Shown piece by piece: positions 7,571 through 13,702 of a DNA stretch of 15,760 nt. Both the position numbers and the translations under genes were made by a program. Source of the DNA: Gammaproteobacteria bacterium (lineage in GTDB: Bacteria > Pseudomonadota > Gammaproteobacteria > Steroidobacterales > Steroidobacteraceae); assembly GCA_030040235.1 (NCBI GenBank), contig JASHUC010000536.1, forward strand, positions 1 through 15,760, given 5' to 3'. The notes below the pieces were generated by a model that saw only the letters and a program-made list of their open reading frames with translations, ran no database searches and was not told the DNA's origin. How positions within the stretch are numbered: the first letter of the stretch is position 1; the number at the start of each line of letters is the position of its first letter.

Positions 7571-7638
7571 AGTGCACCGGCTCTCGGAGTGCACCGGCGC
7601 TCGCAGTGCGCCACCCCGCGGAGTGCGCACCGCCCCCA
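7571..7638. repeat. Four imperfect 17-bp tandem repeats upstream of the ABC operon
   Basis: Units are 7571-7587, 7588-7604, 7605-7621 and 7622-7638. Each begins AGTGC followed by (A/G)CC or CACC and a C/G-rich tail; the first two units (AGTGCACCGGCTCTCGG and AGTGCACCGGCGCTCGC) are nearly identical and the last two diverge. They fill most of the 124-bp gap between the zinc-ribbon protein stop (7658) and the ATPase start (7533). Exact head-to-tail 17-bp spacing suggests slipped duplication or phased protein-binding sites; no function is known. Confidence 0.65.
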
Positions 7639-7657
7639 GCGCCGCAGGCAGTCAGGG

Positions 7658-8386
7658 TCAGGACCGCTTCGGCTGCGGCTTGGATTCGCTGCCTTGTGCG
7701 CGTGGGGCGGCGGACGCCTGGGCAGAGGCGCTGCCCGGTGAGCGCGATGCCGGCGAGGCCCCTGGCTGCGGCGCAGGCCCCGGTTGAGGCAAGGGTCGCA
7801 CCGTCGCCGGCAACGGCGGCGGTGGCGGCCGGAACCTTCCCGAGGACGCAGGCGTAAACGGGGGGGCGGCAGCCTTTCCCCCTGGCGGCGCAGGGCCCGC
7901 GACCGGCGCGCGCGGCGGCGCCGAGGTGCCGGAGGCGGCGCCCGGGAGGGGCGCAGCTGGGGGCCGCGACGGTGCATGAGACGCTGGCTGTCCCGGGGCT
8001 CGCGCCTCGGGTGCTCGCGAGGGCGGCGGCTCCGGTTTCGGCTCTCTCACCTCCGCTGGCTTGAAGACCTCGACCGCCAGAGTGAACGCCCGCTCTTCGG
8101 AGGGCTGAAGGGCGCCCACGCCAACCACCTGTCGGGCGACCTCCTGCCCACGGCCGTTACGGATCGTCAGTACGACCGAGTATTCCCAGGTCGGTCCATT
8201 CGCGGGATGGCGCAACGTGCCCTCCACGCGCAGCGGCGTGAGCGCCGGCTGCCGCGCGGGTAAGGCCGAGTCGAAGCGCAGGTGGTGGTTGCATCCCGGA
8301 CAGACGGTTGCGCTGTCGAGTATCGTCGCCTTGCAGTGGGGGCAGCTGCGGGTCTTACCGGGTGCCGCAAAGCGTCCCGTGTTCAT
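7658..8386 (-). CDS. Zinc-ribbon, proline/alanine-rich protein coupled to bactofilin
   Basis: Seen: 242 residues from the ATG at 8386. A short zinc ribbon is formed by C15-x2-C18 and C29-x2-C32 (SCPHCKATI...VCPGC). Residues ~50-110 look like a compact beta domain (VEGTLRH, WEYSVVLTIRNGRGQEVARQVVGV, ERAFTLAVEVFKP). Residues ~111-242 are low-complexity Pro/Ala/Gly/Ser with runs such as PPPPPLP, so disordered. No membrane segment is seen. The ATG overlaps the bactofilin stop (ATGA), which implies translational coupling and a shared task. Inferred: an adaptor or partner of bactofilin polymers, with the Pro-rich tail as a binding or spacer arm. The exact family and function are not recognised. Confidence 0.8.
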   Translation of the reverse strand: MNTGRFAAPGKTRSCPHCKATILDSATVCPGCNHHLRFDSALPARQPALTPLRVEGTLRHPANGPTWEYSVVLTIRNGRGQEVARQVVGVGALQPSEERAFTLAVEVFKPAEVREPKPEPPPSRAPEARAPGQPASHAPSRPPAAPLPGAASGTSAPPRAPVAGPAPPGGKAAAPPFTPASSGRFRPPPPPLPATVRPLPQPGPAPQPGASPASRSPGSASAQASAAPRAQGSESKPQPKRS

Positions 8387-8889
8387 GAAGTGGCGAAGTC
8401 GACCTTGCTCCCTCCGAAGCTCCGCGTCGCCTTCTCTTCCCACCCGAATTCGACCTGCCCGCGCATGCGCGAGCCCGCGGCGACGATGAGCGATCCTGCC
8501 TTGACGTCGCCCGCTACGATTCCGGTCTCGAGCAGCTCGACGCGCGAAGCGGCCTCGATGTTGCCCTGAAGCTCGCCTCCGACGGTAACCGTATTGGCGC
8601 GGACCTGGCCGGTCAGCCGGGCGCCGGCCTCGATGGTGAGGTTACCCTGGACGTGCACATCGCCCTTGAACGAGCCCGCGATACGCACGTGCCCGCTGCC
8701 CTCGATCTTGCCCTCGATGGTGAGATCGGCCGCGATGATCGACTCCCTCGCCTCGGTACGCTCGCGCGGGCGGCGCGGCACGTCCTGAGCCACCGGGGCG
8801 ACGGCGGCGACCCCAGGTTCGCGCTGAACAGGATCCTTGGTGGGAACGGGGGATGTCGTCGGTGCGACCGGTTCTTTCCACAGCGCCAT
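8383..8889 (-). CDS. Bactofilin family (polymer-forming cytoskeletal) protein, long form
   Basis: Seen: 168 residues. The N terminus MALWKEP is short and hydrophobic-aromatic, as in membrane-binding tails of bactofilins, followed by a Pro/Val/Arg-rich disordered stretch to about residue 48. Residues 51-148 are the bactofilin beta-helix, with periodic strands (IIAADLTIEGKIEGSGHVRIAG, DVHVQGNLTIEAGARLTGQVRANTVTVGGELQGNIEA, GDVKAGSLIVAAGSRMRGQVEFG). A charged tail follows. AGAGGA lies 8 nt before the ATG at 8889. Other in-frame starts up to 9072 lack homology and a comparable ribosome-binding site. The stop overlaps the zinc-ribbon gene start. Known role of the family: self-assembling membrane-associated filaments that position envelope enzymes. 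This is the second bactofilin in 16 kb. Confidence 0.93.
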   Translation of the reverse strand: MALWKEPVAPTTSPVPTKDPVQREPGVAAVAPVAQDVPRRPRERTEARESIIAADLTIEGKIEGSGHVRIAGSFKGDVHVQGNLTIEAGARLTGQVRANTVTVGGELQGNIEAASRVELLETGIVAGDVKAGSLIVAAGSRMRGQVEFGWEEKATRSFGGSKVDFATS

Positions 8890-8950
8890 GATGAATGTCC
8901 TCTTTCGGTTTCGGTTTGCAGTCCAAGTCGCTCCAGCGACGAAGTTGCGA

Positions 8951-8970
8951 GTTATACCGGGAATGCCCGG
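8951..8970 (-). promoter_or_regulatory. Possible -10 element and adjoining inverted repeat upstream of the bactofilin/zinc-ribbon operon
   Basis: On the minus strand a TATAAC hexamer (8951-8956) matches the -10 consensus at 5 of 6 positions and lies about 60 bp before the ATG at 8889. A hairpin CCGGG-AATG-CCCGG (8957-8970 on the plus strand) abuts it where the -35 to -10 spacer would be. No good -35 hexamer is seen at 16-18 bp, so activation by a protein bound at the repeat is possible but unproven. The rest of the 231-bp gap (8890-9120) shows nothing else recognisable. Confidence 0.3.
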
Positions 8971-9120
8971 CCGGCGGACAGAGATGTCGCGGCGCACCAC
9001 AGCGCATCCCAGCCGATCGATCTTACTCCTGTCGGTACGCGAGCCCATCATTCGGAGTGCGGACCATTTCACACTATCGGTCTCACCCGCGAGGCGCCCG
9101 TCCGCGCAAAGCGGGACGCG

Positions 9121-9789
9121 CTAGGCGGGTGATGCGCCCGCCCGCGCCTCGGCGGCGAGGAGCTGCAACCCGCGCATGCGAAATTGCTCCATGCCGGCCG
9201 CATCGCCCGCGGCGGCGGCGGCGAGCAGGTCGCGCCACACCCCCGGACGATCCGGCCAGCGCGGGTTGAGGAGCCGAGGGTCGTTCTCGGCGAGCTGGAT
9301 CACCTGCCGCAGGGTGCACAGGGCGAGCCGTGCGGCGCCGTCCCGGGACATACCGAGAAAAAGCCGAGCCGCGACGCCCTCGCTGCGCACGAGATGCCAG
9401 GCGTAGGTGAGCACGAGCCGGGTGACGGGCACCGAGCGAGCCACCGTGAAGAACGGGGCGGGCTGTCCGGGCGCGTCGCGATCCCGAACGCAGCGCTCCG
9501 CCGGCCACACCCGCGGGGAGACGCTCGTCAAACCGGCCTCGAGGAGCAGGAACGGGCAGCTCGCCGCGCGATGCCGGGCGGCGGCATCGAGCCCGCGCCA
9601 GAGCGGCTCGAGCCGGGCGACCGAGCTCACGCGGATGCGGCCCGCGCCGGCGGCCACCTGCTCGCACATGAGCTCGAGGCACTGCTCGTTGACCTCGGCG
9701 AGAGTCTCGAGTGACTCCCCCTGCAGCCACGACTGCGAGATCCACACCGGCCGGCCCGTTCCCGCGCTTGCAAGCTCCGACTCGTGCAT
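9121..9789 (-). CDS. FlhD-like transcriptional regulator with a long N-terminal extension
   Basis: Seen: 222 residues; GGAGGA precedes the ATG at 9789 by 5 nt, an excellent ribosome-binding site. Residues ~120-178 resemble the FlhD core: helices LVLTYAWHLV and EGVAARLFLGMS, then A-x-LALCTLRQVIQLAEND, which corresponds to LAALTLPQMVKLAETNQ in E. coli FlhD. Residues 1-110 form a separate predominantly helical region (WISQSWLQGESLETLAEVNEQCLELM, LWRGLDAAARHRAASCPFLLLEAGL) absent from the ~116-residue enterobacterial FlhD. Known: FlhD pairs with FlhC as FlhD4C2, the flagellar master activator. The FlhC-like gene is immediately adjacent but divergent, which supports the call. No flagellar structural gene is in the window. 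The match is by eye and distant, so the target regulon is open. Confidence 0.65.
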   Translation of the reverse strand: MHESELASAGTGRPVWISQSWLQGESLETLAEVNEQCLELMCEQVAAGAGRIRVSSVARLEPLWRGLDAAARHRAASCPFLLLEAGLTSVSPRVWPAERCVRDRDAPGQPAPFFTVARSVPVTRLVLTYAWHLVRSEGVAARLFLGMSRDGAARLALCTLRQVIQLAENDPRLLNPRWPDRPGVWRDLLAAAAAGDAAGMEQFRMRGLQLLAAEARAGASPA

Positions 9790-9850
9790 GACATTCCTCC
9801 CCGTTCACGTGAGTTTCTCGCAACCCCACCCGCGTGCGGCCGCGAGGACT

Positions 9851-9890
9851 TATTGCTATTTTTATAGCAATAGCTATTTTTATTGCAATA
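9851..9890. repeat. AT-rich palindromic island with an 18-bp tandem repeat between the FlhD-like and FlhC-like genes
   Basis: This 40-bp stretch contrasts sharply with its GC-rich surroundings. It consists of two 18-bp direct repeats (9852-9869 and 9870-9887) identical at 16 of 18 positions, each containing GCTATTTTTAT. It also holds a hairpin with 9-bp arms and a TTTT loop (TATTGCTAT 9851-9859, ATAGCAATA 9864-9872), and perfect 10-bp palindromes AATAGCTATT (9869-9878) and TATTGCAATA (9881-9890). On the minus strand the core AAAAATAGC occurs twice, reminiscent of the AAATAGC core I recall for enterobacterial FlhD4C2 boxes. A likely operator; binding protein is inferred. Confidence 0.7.
9861..9888 (-). 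promoter_or_regulatory. Putative sigma70-type promoter for the FlhD-like gene, embedded in the AT-rich island
   Basis: On the minus strand TTGCAA (9883-9888, 4 of 6 to consensus) is followed after 16 bp by TATAAA (9861-9866, 5 of 6). The predicted transcript would start near 9854 and leave a leader of about 65 nt before the ATG at 9789. One palindrome covers each hexamer, so a protein bound there would directly affect transcription. A clear partner promoter for the plus-strand FlhC-like gene could not be fixed, though the same island lies 28-67 bp upstream of its ATG. Confidence 0.42.
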
Positions 9891-9917
9891 GGGCATTGGG
9901 CGCCAGAGGATATCGCC

Positions 9918-10553
9918 ATGCGCATCTCCGACGACCGCTACACTCGTGACCGGCTGCGCCTCGATCTGGCGCTGCGCTTCATCCGCCACGAGGCGCGTAC
10001 CCGCACCATCCGCACATGGACCGGGCTCACCGATGATCGCATCCGCAAACTCTTCAGAAGCTATTCTCACCGGCCGGGTGGCGGCGCCGCCTTTTCACGG
10101 CCGCGCGGGCGCTCCCCGCGGCAGGCGTCCTTCTTCCTTCGCAGCCCGCGTCTCAAACAGGAGGCCGCGCTGGTCGCGAGCCTGTGCACGTTGCTCGGCG
10201 CGTTGCCGGCGCGCCAGCCATTGCGTGCGGATCAGTCGCCGCGTCCCGATCCGGCGCCTCGCTCGGATCAGCCGCGGCGCGGCTTTGCCGAGGCGCTCGC
10301 ACTGTGCGAAGCGTACGAGGCGTATCGTACGCTTGTGCCCGGCGCTCACATCAGTTTCGAGCACCTGGTGTATCTGCACGATGCTCTGAGCCGAGGCGAT
10401 GAGCTCAGGCTCGCAACCTGCAGCGGCTGCGGTGCGTTGCTGGTCGCCGAGCGCGTGGCGCTCACCGAGTTGCGGTGCGTGTATTGCGCTCAGCTCACAG
10501 CGGAGTGTGCGAACGGGCTCGGCGCGAGCCGCCAGGCGGGCTTCGGACCTTGA
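9918..10553 (+). CDS. FlhC-like transcriptional regulator with C-terminal zinc site
   Basis: Seen: 211 residues; AGAGGA lies 7 nt before the ATG at 9918. The N-terminal helices DRLRLDLALRFIRHEARTRT and TWTGLTDDRIRKLFRSY (about 11-49) match the FlhC pattern of a helical bundle followed by a helix-turn-helix-like element. The middle carries an Arg/Pro-rich, low-complexity insert (about 52-122). The C-terminal half ends in C168-x2-C171-x15-C187-x2-C190, very close to the four-Cys zinc site of E. coli FlhC (CxxC-x16-CxxC). Enterobacterial FlhC is 192 residues, so length fits. Known: FlhC supplies most DNA contacts in FlhD4C2. The neighbour 9121-9789 is the natural partner. A GTG in frame at 9834 would translate the AT-rich operator and is rejected. 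Targets are unknown. Confidence 0.75.
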   Translation: MRISDDRYTRDRLRLDLALRFIRHEARTRTIRTWTGLTDDRIRKLFRSYSHRPGGGAAFSRPRGRSPRQASFFLRSPRLKQEAALVASLCTLLGALPARQPLRADQSPRPDPAPRSDQPRRGFAEALALCEAYEAYRTLVPGAHISFEHLVYLHDALSRGDELRLATCSGCGALLVAERVALTELRCVYCAQLTAECANGLGASRQAGFGP

Positions 10554-10560
10554 TTGTCGT

Positions 10561-10589
10561 TTGCCCTCGCTCGGGAGCCCGCGTATCGT
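10561..10589 (+). promoter_or_regulatory. Weak candidate promoter for the TPR membrane protein gene
   Basis: TTGCCC (10561-10566) and TATCGT (10584-10589) are separated by 17 bp; each has 4 of 6 or fewer matches to consensus. The site is just after the FlhC-like stop and about 80 bp before the ATG at 10668. A short hyphenated palindrome GGGGTC-AGA-GCCCC-like sequence (10624-10637) follows in the presumed leader. Chance occurrence cannot be excluded. Confidence 0.22.
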
Positions 10590-10667
10590 ATTTGCAAGAG
10601 GCGCCGAAGAAGAACACCAGATCGGGGTCAGAGCCCCACCGTCCGACACGCAGCCTGAGTTCACCCC

Positions 10668-12584
10668 ATGGCAGACGATCTATTAGGCGGCGTCCTCGGC
10701 GGCGACGACGAGCAGCCCGAGAGCGAAACCCCTCAGGCACTGGCAGGTGCCGAGGCGTTCGCCGCGGCCATCGCGGCCATCGCCTCGCGCCAGGACCCGC
10801 AGGTCGCGCGCGATACGTCCACCTTCTTGAAAGAGCAGACGAGGCTCCTCGCCCTTCAAGCACAACACCTGAGGGACGAGCACGCTCTGCGGCTCGCACA
10901 CCTCGACCATCAGAAGCATCTGCTCCTCGGTCAGCGGCTGTACCAGACCATCCGTATCACCTTTCAGATCCTGATCGCCCTGGTGGTAATCCTCGTCATC
11001 GCCGGCATTGTCGTGATGCTCCGCGACGCCTTCACCTCGCACAACGTCGTCATCGACGCCTTCGATGCCCCTGCGGCTCTCGCGGCTCGGGGCGTGACCG
11101 GCAAGGTCGTGGCGGGCGATGTCCTCGACGAGCTCACACGCCTGCAGAACACCACCGGCGGCGGCCCTGCTTCGGCCCACAGGCTCAGCCTCTCCAACGC
11201 TTGGTCCAACCAGGTCACGGTCGAGGTGCCGGAGACCGGCATCTCGCTCGCAGAACTCTCGCAGGTGCTGCGAGCCCGCTTCGGTCACGACGTGCACATC
11301 GGGGGCGCGCTGGTCCAGACGGACTCCGGCGGCCTCGCGCTCACCGTCCGCGGCGACGGACTCGCAGCGAAGACTTTCAGCGGGGAAGCAGGCTCGCTCC
11401 GGCAGCTCACCGCCCAGGCAGCGCAGTATCTGTATGCGCAGTCGGAACCTGAGCTCTGGGCAGCTTATCTGGAGGAGACCGGCCGTTGCCCGGAGGCTCT
11501 CGCCTTTATCCGCTCGGTCTACGACAGCGTCGATGACCTGCAGTACCAGCGGCTCCTCCTTTATGACGAGGCCGGGTGCGTTGGCGAGACCGGTGGGCCT
11601 CTCAGCACGGTCCTTGCGCTCTTGCACCAGGCGGAGGCGCTTGACCCCCGCACCGCGGAACTGCGAAGCAGTTACTTGGAGGAGCAAGGCGGATTGATCT
11701 CCTTCGGCGAGGAAGAGCGCGCCTGGCGCATCGGGCAGAAAGTCGACCGGCTGGCAGCCCGTATGCCGCCGCTCGGGCGCGCCTTTTATGACCAAGGTTC
11801 GTACGGTCTCACCCGTGACTACTCGGCACAGCGTGGCGCGCTTGTCGGCGCGCTTCACAACGCAACCTTTCGCCCCACTGGAGGGTATGCGAGATCAACG
11901 GCGCATCTCGAGATTGCATACGACGACGTGGCGCTGCACGATCCCGGCGCAGCGGAGTTGGAGCTCCAGAACGCACCGCAGAGCACGCCACAAGACAGCC
12001 GCGCGGGCGCGTACATCCGCGCCTTGATTGCTGAGCAGCGCGGGGACTCCGTCGCGGCGGCCCAGCAGGTGGAAACCGCCCTGGCGGCCATCGCAAACCC
12101 GCTCGATTCCCATGCGCTCGGTGAGTTAGCGCAGTTCCCCGGGCTCGGCTGCGCCGTCGCGCCGATCGAGGAGGCGGCCGGCCATCCGGAGAAAGCCGAT
12201 GCGATTCTCGCCAACCCCGACGCCGCGCACCTCACAGACTGCGAGCGCTTCCGCGGCGACATCCTCGACCACCGCGGCGACTGGGCGGGCGCGCAGCAAG
12301 CGTACGCTCAGTCGATTGCGCTCGCTCCGGACCTTCCGGCCGGCTACTACTCCTGGGGCGTCGCGCTCGCGCGCCACGGCGATCTCGCGAGCGCCCTCGC
12401 TAAACTCGAAGCCGCCAACCAGCGCGGGCCGCACTGGGCCGATCCTCTCAAAGCCTGGGGCGAAGTGCTCGCGAAGCAGGGTCGTTGGAGCGACGCCCTC
12501 GCCAAATACGACGAAGCGCTGCAGTACGCTCCAAACTGGGCAGAGCTGAAGCAAGCCCGCGAGGCGGCGCGCAAGCGGACCTGA
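10668..12584 (+). CDS. Membrane-anchored tetratricopeptide-repeat protein
   Basis: Seen: 638 residues. An acidic, Ala-rich N terminus (1-48) is followed by a Leu/Gln/His-rich helix likely to be a coiled coil (50-95), a transmembrane segment at about 97-118 (ITFQILIALVVILVIAGIVVML) and a mixed domain at 127-255 (VVIDAFDAPAALAARGVTGKVVAGDVLDELTRLQ, then NQVTVEVPETGISLAELSQVLRARFGHDVHIGG, a small alpha/beta unit). The C-terminal half is helical. TPR units are clear at about 526-555, 558-587 and 592-625 (GDWAGAQQAYAQSIALAPD, GDLASALAKLEAANQRGP, GRWSDALAKYDEALQYAPNW); 446-475 may be another. The topology suggests the repeats lie outside the cytoplasm. The start ATG has only CTGAG upstream. It begins 114 bp after the FlhC-like stop; the cytochrome gene follows 29 bp downstream. 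Function is unknown. Confidence 0.82.
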   Translation: MADDLLGGVLGGDDEQPESETPQALAGAEAFAAAIAAIASRQDPQVARDTSTFLKEQTRLLALQAQHLRDEHALRLAHLDHQKHLLLGQRLYQTIRITFQILIALVVILVIAGIVVMLRDAFTSHNVVIDAFDAPAALAARGVTGKVVAGDVLDELTRLQNTTGGGPASAHRLSLSNAWSNQVTVEVPETGISLAELSQVLRARFGHDVHIGGALVQTDSGGLALTVRGDGLAAKTFSGEAGSLRQLTAQAAQYLYAQSEPELWAAYLEETGRCPEALAFIRSVYDSVDDLQYQRLLLYDEAGCVGETGGPLSTVLALLHQAEALDPRTAELRSSYLEEQGGLISFGEEERAWRIGQKVDRLAARMPPLGRAFYDQGSYGLTRDYSAQRGALVGALHNATFRPTGGYARSTAHLEIAYDDVALHDPGAAELELQNAPQSTPQDSRAGAYIRALIAEQRGDSVAAAQQVETALAAIANPLDSHALGELAQFPGLGCAVAPIEEAAGHPEKADAILANPDAAHLTDCERFRGDILDHRGDWAGAQQAYAQSIALAPDLPAGYYSWGVALARHGDLASALAKLEAANQRGPHWADPLKAWGEVLAKQGRWSDALAKYDEALQYAPNWAELKQAREAARKRT

Positions 12585-12613
12585 CCGGGGGAACGATCGA
12601 AGAGCCAGGGAAC

Positions 12614-13624
12614 ATGAACAAGATGTGGATCGGTGCGGCGCTCGCCGCGATGTGGCTTTGCGCGTTCGCGAGCGCTGCTCATTGGGTCGCTGCCGCATCT
12701 CGAGCGGCCGCTTTCCAGGCGAGCGTGCGACCCACACCAGTGGGTTCCGCTCCACTCTGGGCCTTCCCCGGCAGCGGGGCTGAGTCGAGGTCTCCCTATG
12801 CGCGGAAGACACGCCTTGCGGGTAGCCAGCGGAGTTTCACCGCGGCGCAGCTTGTAGATCGCACCACTGCCGTAGATTGGTTTCCGGCCACGCATCCGCC
12901 GATGCCTGCCGCCGTAAGAGGCGGCCGAGGGCCCGCTTCCGCGTGCGGGTTCTGTCACCTGCCGGAAGGTGTCGGGCGCCCCGAGAACGCGGCGCTGGCC
13001 GGCATGCCTTTTAGCTACCTATCGCAGCAGCTTCGCGACATGAGATCTGGTGCTCGTCGGCTCGTCAATGCACATTTCGTTCCGGGCGCGCTGATGCTAC
13101 AAGTCATCCGCCAGACGAGCGCAGCCGATGCGGACGCAGCGGCCCGATATTTCTCCGAATTGCGTTACACCAAACGCGTGAAGGTGATCGAGGCCGATCG
13201 GATCCCGCACCCGCTCGCGCACGGCTTCGTGTACTTCTTCGACAAACACGGCCCGAAGGTGTCTCTCGGCGAGCGGATCATCGAAGGTCCCGACGATCCA
13301 CAGCGATTCGAAATGCGTGACCCTCGGACGACCTACACCGCGTACGTACCGGTCGGGTCGATCGCACGCGGCGCCGACCTCGCCAAGGGCAATGGAACCG
13401 GGCGCTCGCCTTGCGCGCTCTGCCACGGACCCGAGCTGCGAGGCGCTTCCATAGGTCCTCCGATCGCGGGCCGCTTCCCGACATATCTTTTCCGCCAGCT
13501 GTACGCGTTCCAGTCCGGCACGCGCGAAGGCGCCATCGCGACATTGATGAAGCCGATCGTCGCGGGTCTCTCGCGACGAGACATGATCGATCTCGCCGCC
13601 TATGTCGGCTCGCTCAGTCCGTAA
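12614..13624 (+). CDS. Exported diheme class I (c4-like) cytochrome c
   Basis: Seen: 336 residues. The N terminus (MNKMWIGAALAAMWLCAFASAAHWVAAA) is a signal peptide or signal anchor. Two heme c motifs are present: C111-GF-C114-H115 and C267-AL-C270-H271. Each is followed by cytochrome c4-like helices (LAGMPFSYLSQQLRDMRSGARR; FPTYLFRQLYAFQSGTR) and a plausible distal Met (M161; M312 in LMKPIVAGLSRRDMIDLAAYVGSL). About 110 residues precede the first heme and about 100 separate domains (162-260), more than in typical ~200-residue cytochrome c4. Known: such proteins carry electrons in the periplasm to oxidases or from dehydrogenases. AGGGA lies just before the ATG; a second ATG at 12623 is possible. 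A 14-bp palindrome straddles its stop. Partner enzyme is not in the window. Confidence 0.9.
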   Translation: MNKMWIGAALAAMWLCAFASAAHWVAAASRAAAFQASVRPTPVGSAPLWAFPGSGAESRSPYARKTRLAGSQRSFTAAQLVDRTTAVDWFPATHPPMPAAVRGGRGPASACGFCHLPEGVGRPENAALAGMPFSYLSQQLRDMRSGARRLVNAHFVPGALMLQVIRQTSAADADAAARYFSELRYTKRVKVIEADRIPHPLAHGFVYFFDKHGPKVSLGERIIEGPDDPQRFEMRDPRTTYTAYVPVGSIARGADLAKGNGTGRSPCALCHGPELRGASIGPPIAGRFPTYLFRQLYAFQSGTREGAIATLMKPIVAGLSRRDMIDLAAYVGSLSP

Positions 13625-13636
13625 GGCACGTGCCTT
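13623..13636. promoter_or_regulatory. 14-bp perfect palindrome overlapping the cytochrome stop codon
   Basis: AAGGCACGTGCCTT is self-complementary and begins within the TAA stop (13622-13624). A second GTGCC copy at 13644-13648 gives an alternative GGCACG/CGTGCC stem with a 12-nt loop. No T-tract follows. It could be a dyad for a DNA-binding protein controlling the DUF3311-symporter pair, or an intercistronic RNA hairpin. Confidence 0.4.
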
Positions 13637-13702
13637 GAAGCGCGTGCCGGCAGAACCTCACGGCGCGCCGACCGATCCCTGGTGCACGCCTCGGGGAGTA
13701 AG

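Noticed and set aside
7571..7638. Tandem repeats considered as a CRISPR array
   Set aside because: The units are 17 bp, contiguous and without spacers, and no cas gene is present.
6433..7857. 474-codon plus-strand open frame
   Set aside because: Antisense to the ABC ATPase, which has every Walker and signature motif.
7534..7977. N-terminal extension of the ABC ATPase frame
   Set aside because: The extension is Arg-rich, runs through the 17-bp repeats and overlaps the zinc-ribbon gene; ATPase homology starts at 7533.
9851..9890. AT-rich hairpin considered as an intrinsic terminator
   Set aside because: It lies between two divergent start codons, so no transcript would end here; a promoter/operator role fits better.
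9834..9917. GTG start extending the FlhC-like frame upstream
   Set aside because: It would translate the AT-rich operator into an Ile/Ala/Phe repeat; the ATG at 9918 has a good ribosome-binding site and starts where the FlhC pattern starts.
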